Positions 56,999 to 64,000 of a stretch of 64,000 bases of DNA are shown here, in pieces. Source of the DNA: Pseudomonas sp. Os17 (lineage in GTDB: Bacteria > Pseudomonadota > Gammaproteobacteria > Pseudomonadales > Pseudomonadaceae). The stretch covers positions 6,821,465 to 6,885,464 of the forward strand of contig NZ_AP014627.1 of the NCBI RefSeq assembly GCF_001547895.1. The letters are read 5' to 3'. Within the stretch, counting starts at the first letter, position 1, and every line of letters starts with the position of its first letter. The notes under the pieces are model-generated. The model had not been told where the DNA came from and did not search any database. It saw only the letters and a program-made list of their open reading frames with translations. The position numbers and the translations under genes were made by a program.

Positions 56999-58405
56999 CT
57001 ATTGATGAGTTTCAAGGCCAGGCTCGGTCACAACCCCGTGCACAGCGACCGGTCTGATCCAGATCCAGTAGGCCAGCGACAGCAGTGCCAGCCAGCCCAC
57101 TCCCACATACAGCGCCAGGCGTGTGTCGGCAAAAGCCCCCAGCACGACAAAGATGAACAGCATGAAAACCACGGCGCAGGCCTGGCCGGCGATTCCCAGG
57201 GGCACCGGAAACTGCAGCTCGCGGACTTCCCGGGTTGTCAGGCTCCGGCGCATGGCAATCTGCGACAGCAGGATCATCAACCAGACCCAGACCACGGAAA
57301 ACGTCACCAGGGAAGCAAAGATCAGGAACAGTCGCTCCGGCACCCAGTAATTGAGGAGCACTCCCAGCAGCAGCGCCATCGACATCACCAGCACCGTCAT
57401 CCAGGGCACGCCGAAGCGTGAGGTTTTGGCAAATACCGCCGGCGCCTGACCGATGGCGGCCATGCCGTACATCATGCGGCCGGCACTGAAGATATCGCTG
57501 TTGATGGCCGACACCACCGCCGAAATCACCACGATGTTCAGCACCGTGGCCGCCGAATCTATCCCCAGGCTGCTGAAGATCTGCACGAACGGGCTGCCAT
57601 GGCTGCCGATGCTCGACCAGGGGGCCAGCGTCAACAGGATCAGCAAGGTGAGCACGTAGAAGATCAGGATCCGCAATGGCACCGAGTTGATGGCCTTGGG
57701 AATCATGCGTTGCGGATCCTTGGCCTCGCCGGCAGTGATGCCTATGACTTCGATTCCGCCAAAAGCGAACATGACAATGGTGAAGGAGGCGATCATGCCC
57801 TCGACGCCATTCGGGAAAAAACCGCCGTATTCCCAGAGATTGCCCAGCCCCCCACGGCTTTGTTCGCCTCCGAGCTGGATGCCGAAGAACAGCAGGGTAA
57901 AACCGCCGACGATCATGGCCACGATAGCGCCCACCTTGAGCATCGACAGCCAGAACTCCAGCTCGCCGAACACCCGGACGCTGCACAGGTTCAAGGCGCC
58001 GATCCCCAGGACGATGCTCAGTACCCAGATCCACCTGGGGGTTTCGGGAAACCACAGGCCCATGTAGACGCCAAAGGCGGTGACATCCGCCAGGCACACC
58101 ATGAGCATCGAGAAGGCGTAGCTCCAGCCGGTCAGGAAACCCGGGAAACGCCCCAGGTAGGTGCTGGCGTATTGTCCGAAGGAGCCGGAAACCGGTGTCC
58201 TCACCGCCATTTCGCCCAGGGCGCGCATGGTCAGGTAGATGGCCGCTCCGCCAATCAGGTAGGCCAGCAGAACCGAAGGGCCGGCCCGTTGGATCGCCGC
58301 CGCCGAACCGTAGAACAGGCCCGTGCCGATGGCAGAACCCAACGCAATGAAGCGGATATGCCGGGTACTCAAGCCACGGTGCAATGCAGAATTCGCGTTA
58401 GCCAT
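56999..58405 (-). CDS. Amino acid permease (AAT/APC family, ProY-like)
   Basis: 468 residues, about 12 membrane segments. The family start [26 protein letters not shown] and the [16 protein letters not shown] segment place it in the amino acid transporter family near ProY/HutT permeases. Substrate not set by sequence. ATG 58405 follows AAGGAA. Likely transcribed with the dioxygenase. Confidence 0.9.
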   Translation of the reverse strand: MANANSALHRGLSTRHIRFIALGSAIGTGLFYGSAAAIQRAGPSVLLAYLIGGAAIYLTMRALGEMAVRTPVSGSFGQYASTYLGRFPGFLTGWSYAFSMLMVCLADVTAFGVYMGLWFPETPRWIWVLSIVLGIGALNLCSVRVFGELEFWLSMLKVGAIVAMIVGGFTLLFFGIQLGGEQSRGGLGNLWEYGGFFPNGVEGMIASFTIVMFAFGGIEVIGITAGEAKDPQRMIPKAINSVPLRILIFYVLTLLILLTLAPWSSIGSHGSPFVQIFSSLGIDSAATVLNIVVISAVVSAINSDIFSAGRMMYGMAAIGQAPAVFAKTSRFGVPWMTVLVMSMALLLGVLLNYWVPERLFLIFASLVTFSVVWVWLMILLSQIAMRRSLTTREVRELQFPVPLGIAGQACAVVFMLFIFVVLGAFADTRLALYVGVGWLALLSLAYWIWIRPVAVHGVVTEPGLETHQ

Positions 58406-58496
58406 TTCTATTCCTTGAATGCCGGACCGTTTCCTCTGGTGTACAAACCTGTCCATCCACCAGGATGCAAATCAGGTACCACTTGGGAAACTCACT

Positions 58497-58522
58497 AAAA
58501 AACGGAAAAAAGACCGTTTTTT
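58497..58522. other. AT-rich inverted repeat between permease and AraC gene
   Basis: AAAAAACGG (58497-58505) and CCGTTTTTT (58514-58522) form a perfect 9-bp inverted repeat with an 8-base spacer, in the divergent promoter region (58406-58697). Could be an operator or weak terminator. Confidence 0.4.
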
Positions 58523-58697
58523 GCAGAAAAACAAGGAAAAATGCCCCATCTTCGCAAGAGGGTTGTTACTCAAGACCGCAGCTTGGTCAGCTGACGCGCG
58601 GGAGGGGGGTAAAGGTAACGTCGCTCTCCCCTGAGTCGGTAAAAATCGCAAAATCTGCAAATCTGCCGTCGCTACAGTGGAGTGCCAAGGAGGCCTT

Positions 58698-59531
58698 ATG
58701 AAACCTGCAACCCGAATCCATTACGGCCAGCGCATGGAGCCGGTGCTGCGTTGGCTGGCAAGCCATCCAAACAGCGATCCGGACCTGTACCACCTGGCGG
58801 ACCTGGCCTGTATGTCGGCTTACCACTTTCACCGCATTTACCGCGCGATGATGGGAGAAACGCTGAACGCCACGGTGCAACGGATGCGCATGCATCTGGC
58901 CGCCGCGGCGCTGGCAGGTACCCAAGAGGACCTGGCCGAGGTGGCCTTGCGTGCCGGGTACGAATCGGGAGCAGCCTTCAACCGGGCATTCTCTGGCATT
59001 TTCGGGTTGCCACCAGGGCGTTATCGCGCAACCCGTTCCCGTCCTTTCGACCCCAAGGAGTCAACTATGTACCCCATTACCGTTGAACATTTCCCCGGCG
59101 TTGTCCTGGCGGCATTGCCTCATCAGGGTTCCTATCAGGAAATCGGTCCGGTGTTCGCCCGTGTGTTCATGTTGGCCGCCAGCCAGGGGCTCATGCACCC
59201 GACAGCCTGCGGGTTCGGTGTGTATTTCAACGATCCCGAGCAGGTTCCGACCGAGCAATTGCGTTCCTTGGCCGGAGTTTGTGTCGCGCCTGATGCCGAT
59301 CTGGGTGAAACGCTGGAAAGGTTCGAAATCCCTCAAGGGCGCTACGCCATCCTGAATTACGTTGGCCCCTACAACGAGATGGGCAAAGCCTATGCCTGGA
59401 TGTTCTCCGAGTGGCTGCCGGACAGTGGCCTGACGCCGGGGAATTTTCCGATGTTCGAAGAGTACGTAAACGATCCGCGCACCACCCCGCCCGCACAGCT
59501 GCAGACACGAATCTACCTGTCAGTGGAGTAA
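58698..59531 (+). CDS. AraC family regulator with GyrI-like effector domain
   Basis: 277 residues. N-terminal AraC helix-turn-helix pair (LYHLADLACMSAYHFHRIYRAMMGE and LAEVALRAGYESGAAFNRAFSGIFGLPPGRYR) and a C-terminal GyrI-like small-molecule domain (about 125-277), the Rob/SbmC layout. Strong AAGGAGG site before ATG 58698. Divergent from the permease, which it may control; target not shown. Confidence 0.9.
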   Translation: MKPATRIHYGQRMEPVLRWLASHPNSDPDLYHLADLACMSAYHFHRIYRAMMGETLNATVQRMRMHLAAAALAGTQEDLAEVALRAGYESGAAFNRAFSGIFGLPPGRYRATRSRPFDPKESTMYPITVEHFPGVVLAALPHQGSYQEIGPVFARVFMLAASQGLMHPTACGFGVYFNDPEQVPTEQLRSLAGVCVAPDADLGETLERFEIPQGRYAILNYVGPYNEMGKAYAWMFSEWLPDSGLTPGNFPMFEEYVNDPRTTPPAQLQTRIYLSVE

Positions 59532-59590
59532 ATCCGAGCGCTACCGGCAGGGCTGTGGATAACCTCTGCCGGAGCCCTTTGCGGGGGTCT

Positions 59591-60961
59591 CTACTTGCCG
59601 ATGCAGAAACTGGAGAAGATTCGCCCCAGCAGGTCATCGGAACTGAAGGCACCGGTGATTTCCCCCAGCGATTGCTGAGCCTGGCGCAGGTCCTCGGCCA
59701 GCAGTTCGCCGGCACCGGCCAGGGTCAGCTGTGCCCGGCCATGTTCCAGGGCGGCACTGGCGTAGCGCAGTGCCTCCAGGTGCCGACGGCGTGCGCTGAA
59801 ACTGCTTTCGGACGTCTGTTCATAACCCATGCAGGCTTTCAGGTGGTCGCGCAGCAGCTCGAGCCCGCTACCGGCAGCCATGGCACTGAGGCTGATGGTG
59901 ACGTGGCCGTCATCACAGGTTTCCAGGGCGATGGGTTCTCCGGTCAGATCGGCCTTGTTGCGAATCAGGGTGACCTTGGCCGGGTCTGGCCGCTGCTCGA
60001 GAAACTCCGGCCACAGGGCGAAGGGGTCCGCCGCTTCCGCCGCAGTGGCGTCCACCACCAGCAACACCCGGTCGGCCTCGCTGATGGCCTTGAGTGCCCG
60101 TTCGACACCGATCTTTTCCACCTGGTCCTCGGTATCCCGCAGGCCGGCAGTATCCACCACATGCAGTGGCATGCCATCGATGTGGATATGTTCGCGCAGG
60201 ATGTCCCGGGTGGTGCCGGCGATATCGGTGACGATTGCCGCCTCGCGTCCGGCCAGGGCATTGAGCAGGCTGGATTTGCCGGCATTGGGACGACCGGCGA
60301 TGACCACGGTCATGCCGTCACGCAGCAAGGCGCCCTGCCCGGCTTCACGCAGTACTGTGGATAACTCATCGCGCACCGCATCGAGCATGCTCAACACATG
60401 GCCATCGGCGAGGAAATCGATTTCCTCCTCGGGAAAATCAATCGCCGCTTCGACATAGATCCGCAAAGCGATCAGCTGCTCGGTCAAGTTATGCACACGC
60501 TGGGAGAAAGCCCCCTGCAACGAACGCAAGGCGTTGCGCGCAGCCTGTGCCGAACTGGCTTCGATCAGGTCGGCAATGGCTTCGGCCTGGGCCAGGTCGA
60601 GCTTGTCGTTGAGGAATGCACGTTCACTGAATTCTCCCGGCCGGGCCAGGCGGCAGCCCAGTTCCAGGCAACGCTGCAGCAGCATGTCGAGAACAATCGG
60701 GCCGCCATGGCCCTGCAGTTCCAGGACGTCTTCCCCGGTGAAGGAGTTCGGCCCCGGAAAATACAGGGCGATGCCCTCGTCCAGAACTTCTTCCCCAGCA
60801 CTGAGAAACGGACCGTAATGGGCAAACCGCGGCTTGAGTTCACGGCCGCTGATGGCCTTGGCCGCCATGCCCGCCAGGGGGCCGGAAATCCTTACGATAC
60901 CCACGCCGCCGCGGCCTTGGGCGGTGGCGATGGCGGCGATGGTTTCACGAGGGACATTCAT
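59591..60961 (-). CDS. mnmE: tRNA modification GTPase MnmE (TrmE)
   Basis: 456 residues. N-terminal folate-binding domain, helical domain, and inserted G domain with [21 protein letters not shown] and NKAD; ends with the essential Cys in FCIGK. Forms a complex with MnmG for wobble uridine. ATG 60961 ([19 protein letters not shown]) is the conserved start. Confidence 0.97.
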   Translation of the reverse strand: MNVPRETIAAIATAQGRGGVGIVRISGPLAGMAAKAISGRELKPRFAHYGPFLSAGEEVLDEGIALYFPGPNSFTGEDVLELQGHGGPIVLDMLLQRCLELGCRLARPGEFSERAFLNDKLDLAQAEAIADLIEASSAQAARNALRSLQGAFSQRVHNLTEQLIALRIYVEAAIDFPEEEIDFLADGHVLSMLDAVRDELSTVLREAGQGALLRDGMTVVIAGRPNAGKSSLLNALAGREAAIVTDIAGTTRDILREHIHIDGMPLHVVDTAGLRDTEDQVEKIGVERALKAISEADRVLLVVDATAAEAADPFALWPEFLEQRPDPAKVTLIRNKADLTGEPIALETCDDGHVTISLSAMAAGSGLELLRDHLKACMGYEQTSESSFSARRRHLEALRYASAALEHGRAQLTLAGAGELLAEDLRQAQQSLGEITGAFSSDDLLGRIFSSFCIGK

Positions 60962-60993
60962 AACCCGACATCCAGACAAAAGTGACAGATAGC

Positions 60994-61015
60994 AAAACGC
61001 CCCACTAGGGGGCGT
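60994..61015 (-). terminator. Terminator of the rpmH-rnpA-yidD-yidC operon
   Basis: On the minus strand ACGCCCC-CTAGT-GGGGCGT is followed by TTTTG, right after yidC and ahead of mnmE. Confidence 0.8.
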
Positions 61016-61040
61016 CTTGTGTGGTTATCCACAGCGTAGG

Positions 61041-62741
61041 TCAGGCAGCCGCTTTCTTGGTGGCCGCTTCGATCTTACGAGTGATGTACCACTGTTGAGC
61101 GATCGACAGGCAGTTGTTCACTACCCAGTACAGCACCAGACCGGCCGGGAACCACAGGAAGAAGAAGGTGAAGATGATTGGCATCATTTTCATCACCTTG
61201 GCCTGCATCGGATCCGGAGGTGTCGGGTTCAACTGCTGCTGGATGAACATGGTGGCGCCCATGATGATCGGCAGGATGAAGAACGGATCCTTGATCGACA
61301 GGTCGGTAATCCACAGCATGAACGGCGCCTGGCGCATTTCCACGCTTTCCAGGAGAACCCAGTACAAGGACAGGAAGACCGGCATCTGCACCAGGATCGG
61401 CAAGCAGCCGCCCAGCGGATTGATCTTCTCTTTCTTGTACAGCTCCATCATCGCCTGGGACATTTTCTGACGATCGTCGCCGAATTTTTCCTTCAGCGCG
61501 GCCAGTTTCGGAGCCACGGCACGCATGCGCGCCATCGACTTGTAGCTGGCAGCCGACAGTGGGAAGAAGATCCCCTTGATCAGCATGGTCAGGAAGATGA
61601 TCGACCAGCCCCAGTTACCCACCAGGCTGTGGATATGTTGCAGCAGCCAGAAGATCGGCTGGGCGATGAACCACAGGAAGCCGTAGTCGACAGTCAGTTC
61701 CAGACCTGGGGACAACTCTTTCAGCACGGCCTGGCTTTTCGGACCGGCGTACAGAATGGCGCTGGTTTCGGCCTTGGCGCCTGGAGCAACGGTCATCGAA
61801 GGGCCGGTGTAGCCGATGATGTAGTTGCCTTTGCTGTCCTTGCGCGCCAGAACCTGGTTGTTTTCGCCCTTAGGTGGAATCCAGGCGGTCACGAAGTAGT
61901 GTTGCAGCCAAGCGACCCAGCCACCCTGAACATTTTCAGTGATCGGGGCCTTGGTTTTATCCTCGTTCACCTTGTCCATGTCTTTCATGGACACTTTTTT
62001 GTACGGCTCGGAACTTGTCCACAGGGCGGCGCCCAGGTAAGTCGCGGTGCCGGTGGCGGTGCTGGAGGATGGATCGGAACTGGCGTCACGCTTGAGCTGG
62101 GCAAACATTGCACCGGTCCAAGGTTGTGCGCTTTCGTTGTCGATCAGGTAGGAAACGGTGATGTCATACAGGCCACGTTTCAGGGTGAAACGCTTGATGT
62201 AGTGGACGCCGTCCTTGCTGAACTTCAGGTCGACCACCAATTGGTCCTGACCGTCAGCCAGTTGATAACTTTTCTTTTCTGCCGAGTAGATCGGGCGACC
62301 GGCCGGGTTGGCATCCGGGCCGCTGCTGCCAATCAGGCCGCTCTGCGCCAGGTAAGTCCGCTCGTTGCCGTTATCGAACAGCTGGAACGGGATTTCCGGG
62401 TGGTCTTGACGACGTGGATACAGTGGCAGACGCAGTTGCGCGATATCCCCACCTTGTGGATCGACAGCCAGGTCGAGCACATCCGTTTTGATCTGAATGA
62501 GATCTTTGCTTGCAGCAACGGGCGCTTCAGCCGGTGCAGTGGTGTCGCTTGCTGCGCGCGGAATATCGTCGTTGGCAGCGGAAGTGCCATTTGGCGTGTC
62601 CGGCAAGCCCGGAGTGGTCGTGCTGGAAGCAACATTCTGAGTCGGCAGGGCAGCCTGGCCATAATCCTGGTTCCATTTAAGAACCATGACATAGGACACG
62701 ATTGCCAGGGCGACGATCAGGATCGTGCGTTTGATATCCAT
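61041..62741 (-). CDS. yidC: Membrane protein insertase YidC
   Basis: 566 residues. N-terminal membrane anchor, large periplasmic beta domain (about 60-340), and the conserved five-helix insertase core (about 350-560) with WGWSIIFLTMLIKGIFFPLS, KINPLGGCLPILVQMPVF and a basic C-terminus. Inserts membrane proteins, including ATP synthase c subunit made by the nearby operon. A low-complexity Ala/Thr/Pro stretch at 35-75. Confidence 0.97.
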   Translation of the reverse strand: MDIKRTILIVALAIVSYVMVLKWNQDYGQAALPTQNVASSTTTPGLPDTPNGTSAANDDIPRAASDTTAPAEAPVAASKDLIQIKTDVLDLAVDPQGGDIAQLRLPLYPRRQDHPEIPFQLFDNGNERTYLAQSGLIGSSGPDANPAGRPIYSAEKKSYQLADGQDQLVVDLKFSKDGVHYIKRFTLKRGLYDITVSYLIDNESAQPWTGAMFAQLKRDASSDPSSSTATGTATYLGAALWTSSEPYKKVSMKDMDKVNEDKTKAPITENVQGGWVAWLQHYFVTAWIPPKGENNQVLARKDSKGNYIIGYTGPSMTVAPGAKAETSAILYAGPKSQAVLKELSPGLELTVDYGFLWFIAQPIFWLLQHIHSLVGNWGWSIIFLTMLIKGIFFPLSAASYKSMARMRAVAPKLAALKEKFGDDRQKMSQAMMELYKKEKINPLGGCLPILVQMPVFLSLYWVLLESVEMRQAPFMLWITDLSIKDPFFILPIIMGATMFIQQQLNPTPPDPMQAKVMKMMPIIFTFFFLWFPAGLVLYWVVNNCLSIAQQWYITRKIEAATKKAAA

Positions 62742-62743
62742 GA

Positions 62744-62989
62744 TTACTCGGCCATCGAAGAAGAACGGGAGGTAGGGATAGGTGGAACCGGGTCATAACC
62801 ACCGGGATTCCACGGATGACAGCGACCTAAACGACGAAAGGTCAGCCAGCCACCGCGCAGAAGGCCATGATTTTCGATGGCTTCTAACGCGTAGCAGGAA
62901 CAACTGGGGTAGAAACGACAGTGATTGGCCATCAGAGGACTAATGGCATAGCGGTAAAACTGGATCGGAACGAGTGCCAGTTTACGCAT
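62744..62989 (-). CDS. yidD: Membrane protein insertion efficiency factor YidD
   Basis: 81 residues. Conserved [31 protein letters not shown] and [18 protein letters not shown]. It overlaps the end of rnpA by eight bases and ends two bases before yidC. Confidence 0.96.
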   Translation of the reverse strand: MRKLALVPIQFYRYAISPLMANHCRFYPSCSCYALEAIENHGLLRGGWLTFRRLGRCHPWNPGGYDPVPPIPTSRSSSMAE

Positions 62990-63383
62990 CAGGACTGTCT
63001 ACCCCTACAGTTTCGGATTTGACTGCTGGTTCCGGCTTGTTGCGTGCCAGACGTTTCCAGAGCTTGCCGAAATGCTGAATCAATTCGGGGTTTTCTACAT
63101 CGCCCAAACCTTTGCGCGCGACGATAACGATATCCCATCCGACCAGTGAATCCTGGTGGAGACGAAACGATTCGCGCATCAGACGCTTGAGGCGATTGCG
63201 CTCAACGGAGAGCTTTACGCTCTTTTTCCCGATCACGAGCCCCAGACGGGGATGATCCAGGTCGTTGTTGCGCGCAAGGAGCAGGAGATTTTTCCCCGGA
63301 ACCTTGCCGGTAGGGGAGTCAAAGACCGCCTTGAAGTGCCGGGGTGTAAGCAGACGCTTTTCCCGACTGAAGTCCTGACTCAC
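62982..63383 (-). CDS. rnpA: Ribonuclease P protein component
   Basis: 133 residues. The RNase P signature [13 protein letters not shown] (in [21 protein letters not shown]) is clear. Start is GTG 63383 ([17 protein letters not shown]), the conserved N-terminus in Pseudomonas; GGAG directly precedes it, an unusual, very short spacing. It lies 16 bases after rpmH, allowing coupled translation. Confidence 0.95.
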   Translation of the reverse strand: MSQDFSREKRLLTPRHFKAVFDSPTGKVPGKNLLLLARNNDLDHPRLGLVIGKKSVKLSVERNRLKRLMRESFRLHQDSLVGWDIVIVARKGLGDVENPELIQHFGKLWKRLARNKPEPAVKSETVGVDSPDA

Positions 63384-63399
63384 CTCCAGTGCCGGATTA

Positions 63400-63534
63400 T
63401 CAAACTGCCAGACGCGCACGACCTTTGGCGCGACGACGCGACAGGACGGCACGACCGTTCTTGGTAGCCATGCGAGCACGGAAACCGTGGGTACGAGCGC
63501 GTTTGATAGTGCTTGGTTGGAAAGTACGTTTCAT
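63400..63534 (-). CDS. rpmH: 50S ribosomal protein L34
   Basis: 44 residues, [20 protein letters not shown] onward to GRARLAV, a near-perfect L34. Very basic, standard length. ATG at 63534, TGA at 63402-63400. First gene of the operon leaving the origin to the left; its promoter should lie in about 63540-63620. Confidence 0.97.
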   Translation of the reverse strand: MKRTFQPSTIKRARTHGFRARMATKNGRAVLSRRRAKGRARLAV

Positions 63535-64000
63535 GTCGTGTTACCTGGTTCGTCCACAACGGGCCGGAATGGCCCCCGTTTTAAGAGATCGGCGATTCTA
63601 GAGAAAGCAAGCCTCTAGGTCAATTTCCAACCAGCTTTTCCTTTATCTATGTATGTCCGGGGACGGGGTTGTGAGCCAGGGTCAGGTAGATATAAAAATA
63701 AAGAAGGAAAGTATTTAAAGCTTTTCTGTAAAGCTTATAAAGGCTAGGGACGGCACCTTCTGTGGATAACTGGCTTCAGCCCTTCTATTCCGTACTGTAC
63801 AGAGAATGACAACACGGTTGAGAAACGGTGTCCTCCCTGTGCTGCGCTATCGGAAAACCTGTGCGTGGAACGAGCAGTTATCCACAGGCGACTTACCCAC
63901 AGCGTTTCGACCCGAGTTGTGCAACGACCTCAAGTGGGGTTATCCACAGAGCTTATGCACATACCGCTGGTCGTGTTTATTCGGGGTAAGACGTTGATTC
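63535..64000. other. oriC: oriC region between rpmH and dnaA (to window end)
   Basis: Perfect DnaA boxes at 63761-63769, 63878-63886 and 63940-63948; one-mismatch boxes at 63893-63901 (TTACCCACA) and 63953-63961 (TTATGCACA). An AT-rich stretch, about 63689-63745, with TATAAAAATAAAG and TATTTAAAGC lies to the left and could be the unwinding element. No gene in the 465 bases; dnaA is expected just past 64000 on the plus strand. Confidence 0.9.

Overview
The window is a chromosomal segment of a fluorescent Pseudomonas, most like the P. protegens / P. chlororaphis group. It runs leftwards from the replication origin. The right end has the classic bacterial origin order on the minus strand (rpmH, rnpA, yidD, yidC, mnmE ... 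mnmG, rsmG, parA, parB, atpIBEFHAGDC, glmU, glmR, glmS). The last ~465 bases are an oriC with DnaA boxes and an AT-rich stretch, just before where dnaA should begin. The species hint comes from this order, Pseudomonas-type REP elements, and a Tse6-like toxin/immunity pair beside glmS that I recognise as tne2-tni2.

1-10.6 kb is a zinc-starvation island: a COG0523 GTPase (cut by the window edge), dksA2, a small secreted unknown, an AmiC-type amidase, then one compact plus-strand operon folE2 - metal ABC transporter - hisI2 - gamma-carbonic anhydrase - pyrC2 - thrS2. Two near-identical Zur-type palindromes sit in the two divergent promoters. Several members are spare versions of housekeeping enzymes that lack zinc ligands (DksA2, PyrC2) or belong to a zinc-independent family (FolE2).

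10.6-16 kb holds a DUF3617 protein, cardiolipin synthase, a cyclopropane fatty acid synthase behind a perfect 16-bp palindrome, and a three-gene bufferin-type RiPP operon (Cys-rich precursor, DUF692/MNIO enzyme, DUF2063 partner). 16-22 kb is a translationally coupled operon of three SPFH (HflK/HflC-like) membrane proteins and a P1B-type ATPase. One SPFH protein has a very His-rich N-terminus and the ATPase has a non-standard membrane metal site. I regard this as the best candidate for a poorly described system.

22-28 kb is a six-gene phospholipid operon resembling E. coli ynbABCD with an added acyltransferase and a small membrane protein. 28-37.4 kb holds an Lrp regulator, a LysE exporter, REP elements including a tandem 150-bp palindromic element, an envelope gene pair of unknown function (DUF3142 lipoprotein plus a large secreted protein), a PNPOx-FNR-ferredoxin fusion, a GST and a LysR regulator. 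37.6-39.3 kb is the T6SS effector/immunity pair beside the attTn7 site of glmS.

39.4-64 kb is the conserved origin-proximal block: cell-wall sugar synthesis (glmS, glmR, glmU), F1Fo ATP synthase, chromosome partitioning (parAB), rRNA/tRNA modification (rsmG, mnmG, mnmE), and membrane insertion and RNase P (yidC, yidD, rnpA, rpmH). A second DnaA-box cluster with an AT-rich tract lies upstream of mnmG. Between mnmG and mnmE are a small membrane protein, a phytanoyl-CoA-type dioxygenase with an amino acid permease, and an AraC/GyrI-like regulator. Two perfect parS palindromes lie far out, inside folE2 and the start of the HflC-like gene. Perfect DnaA boxes are very frequent right of 22 kb.
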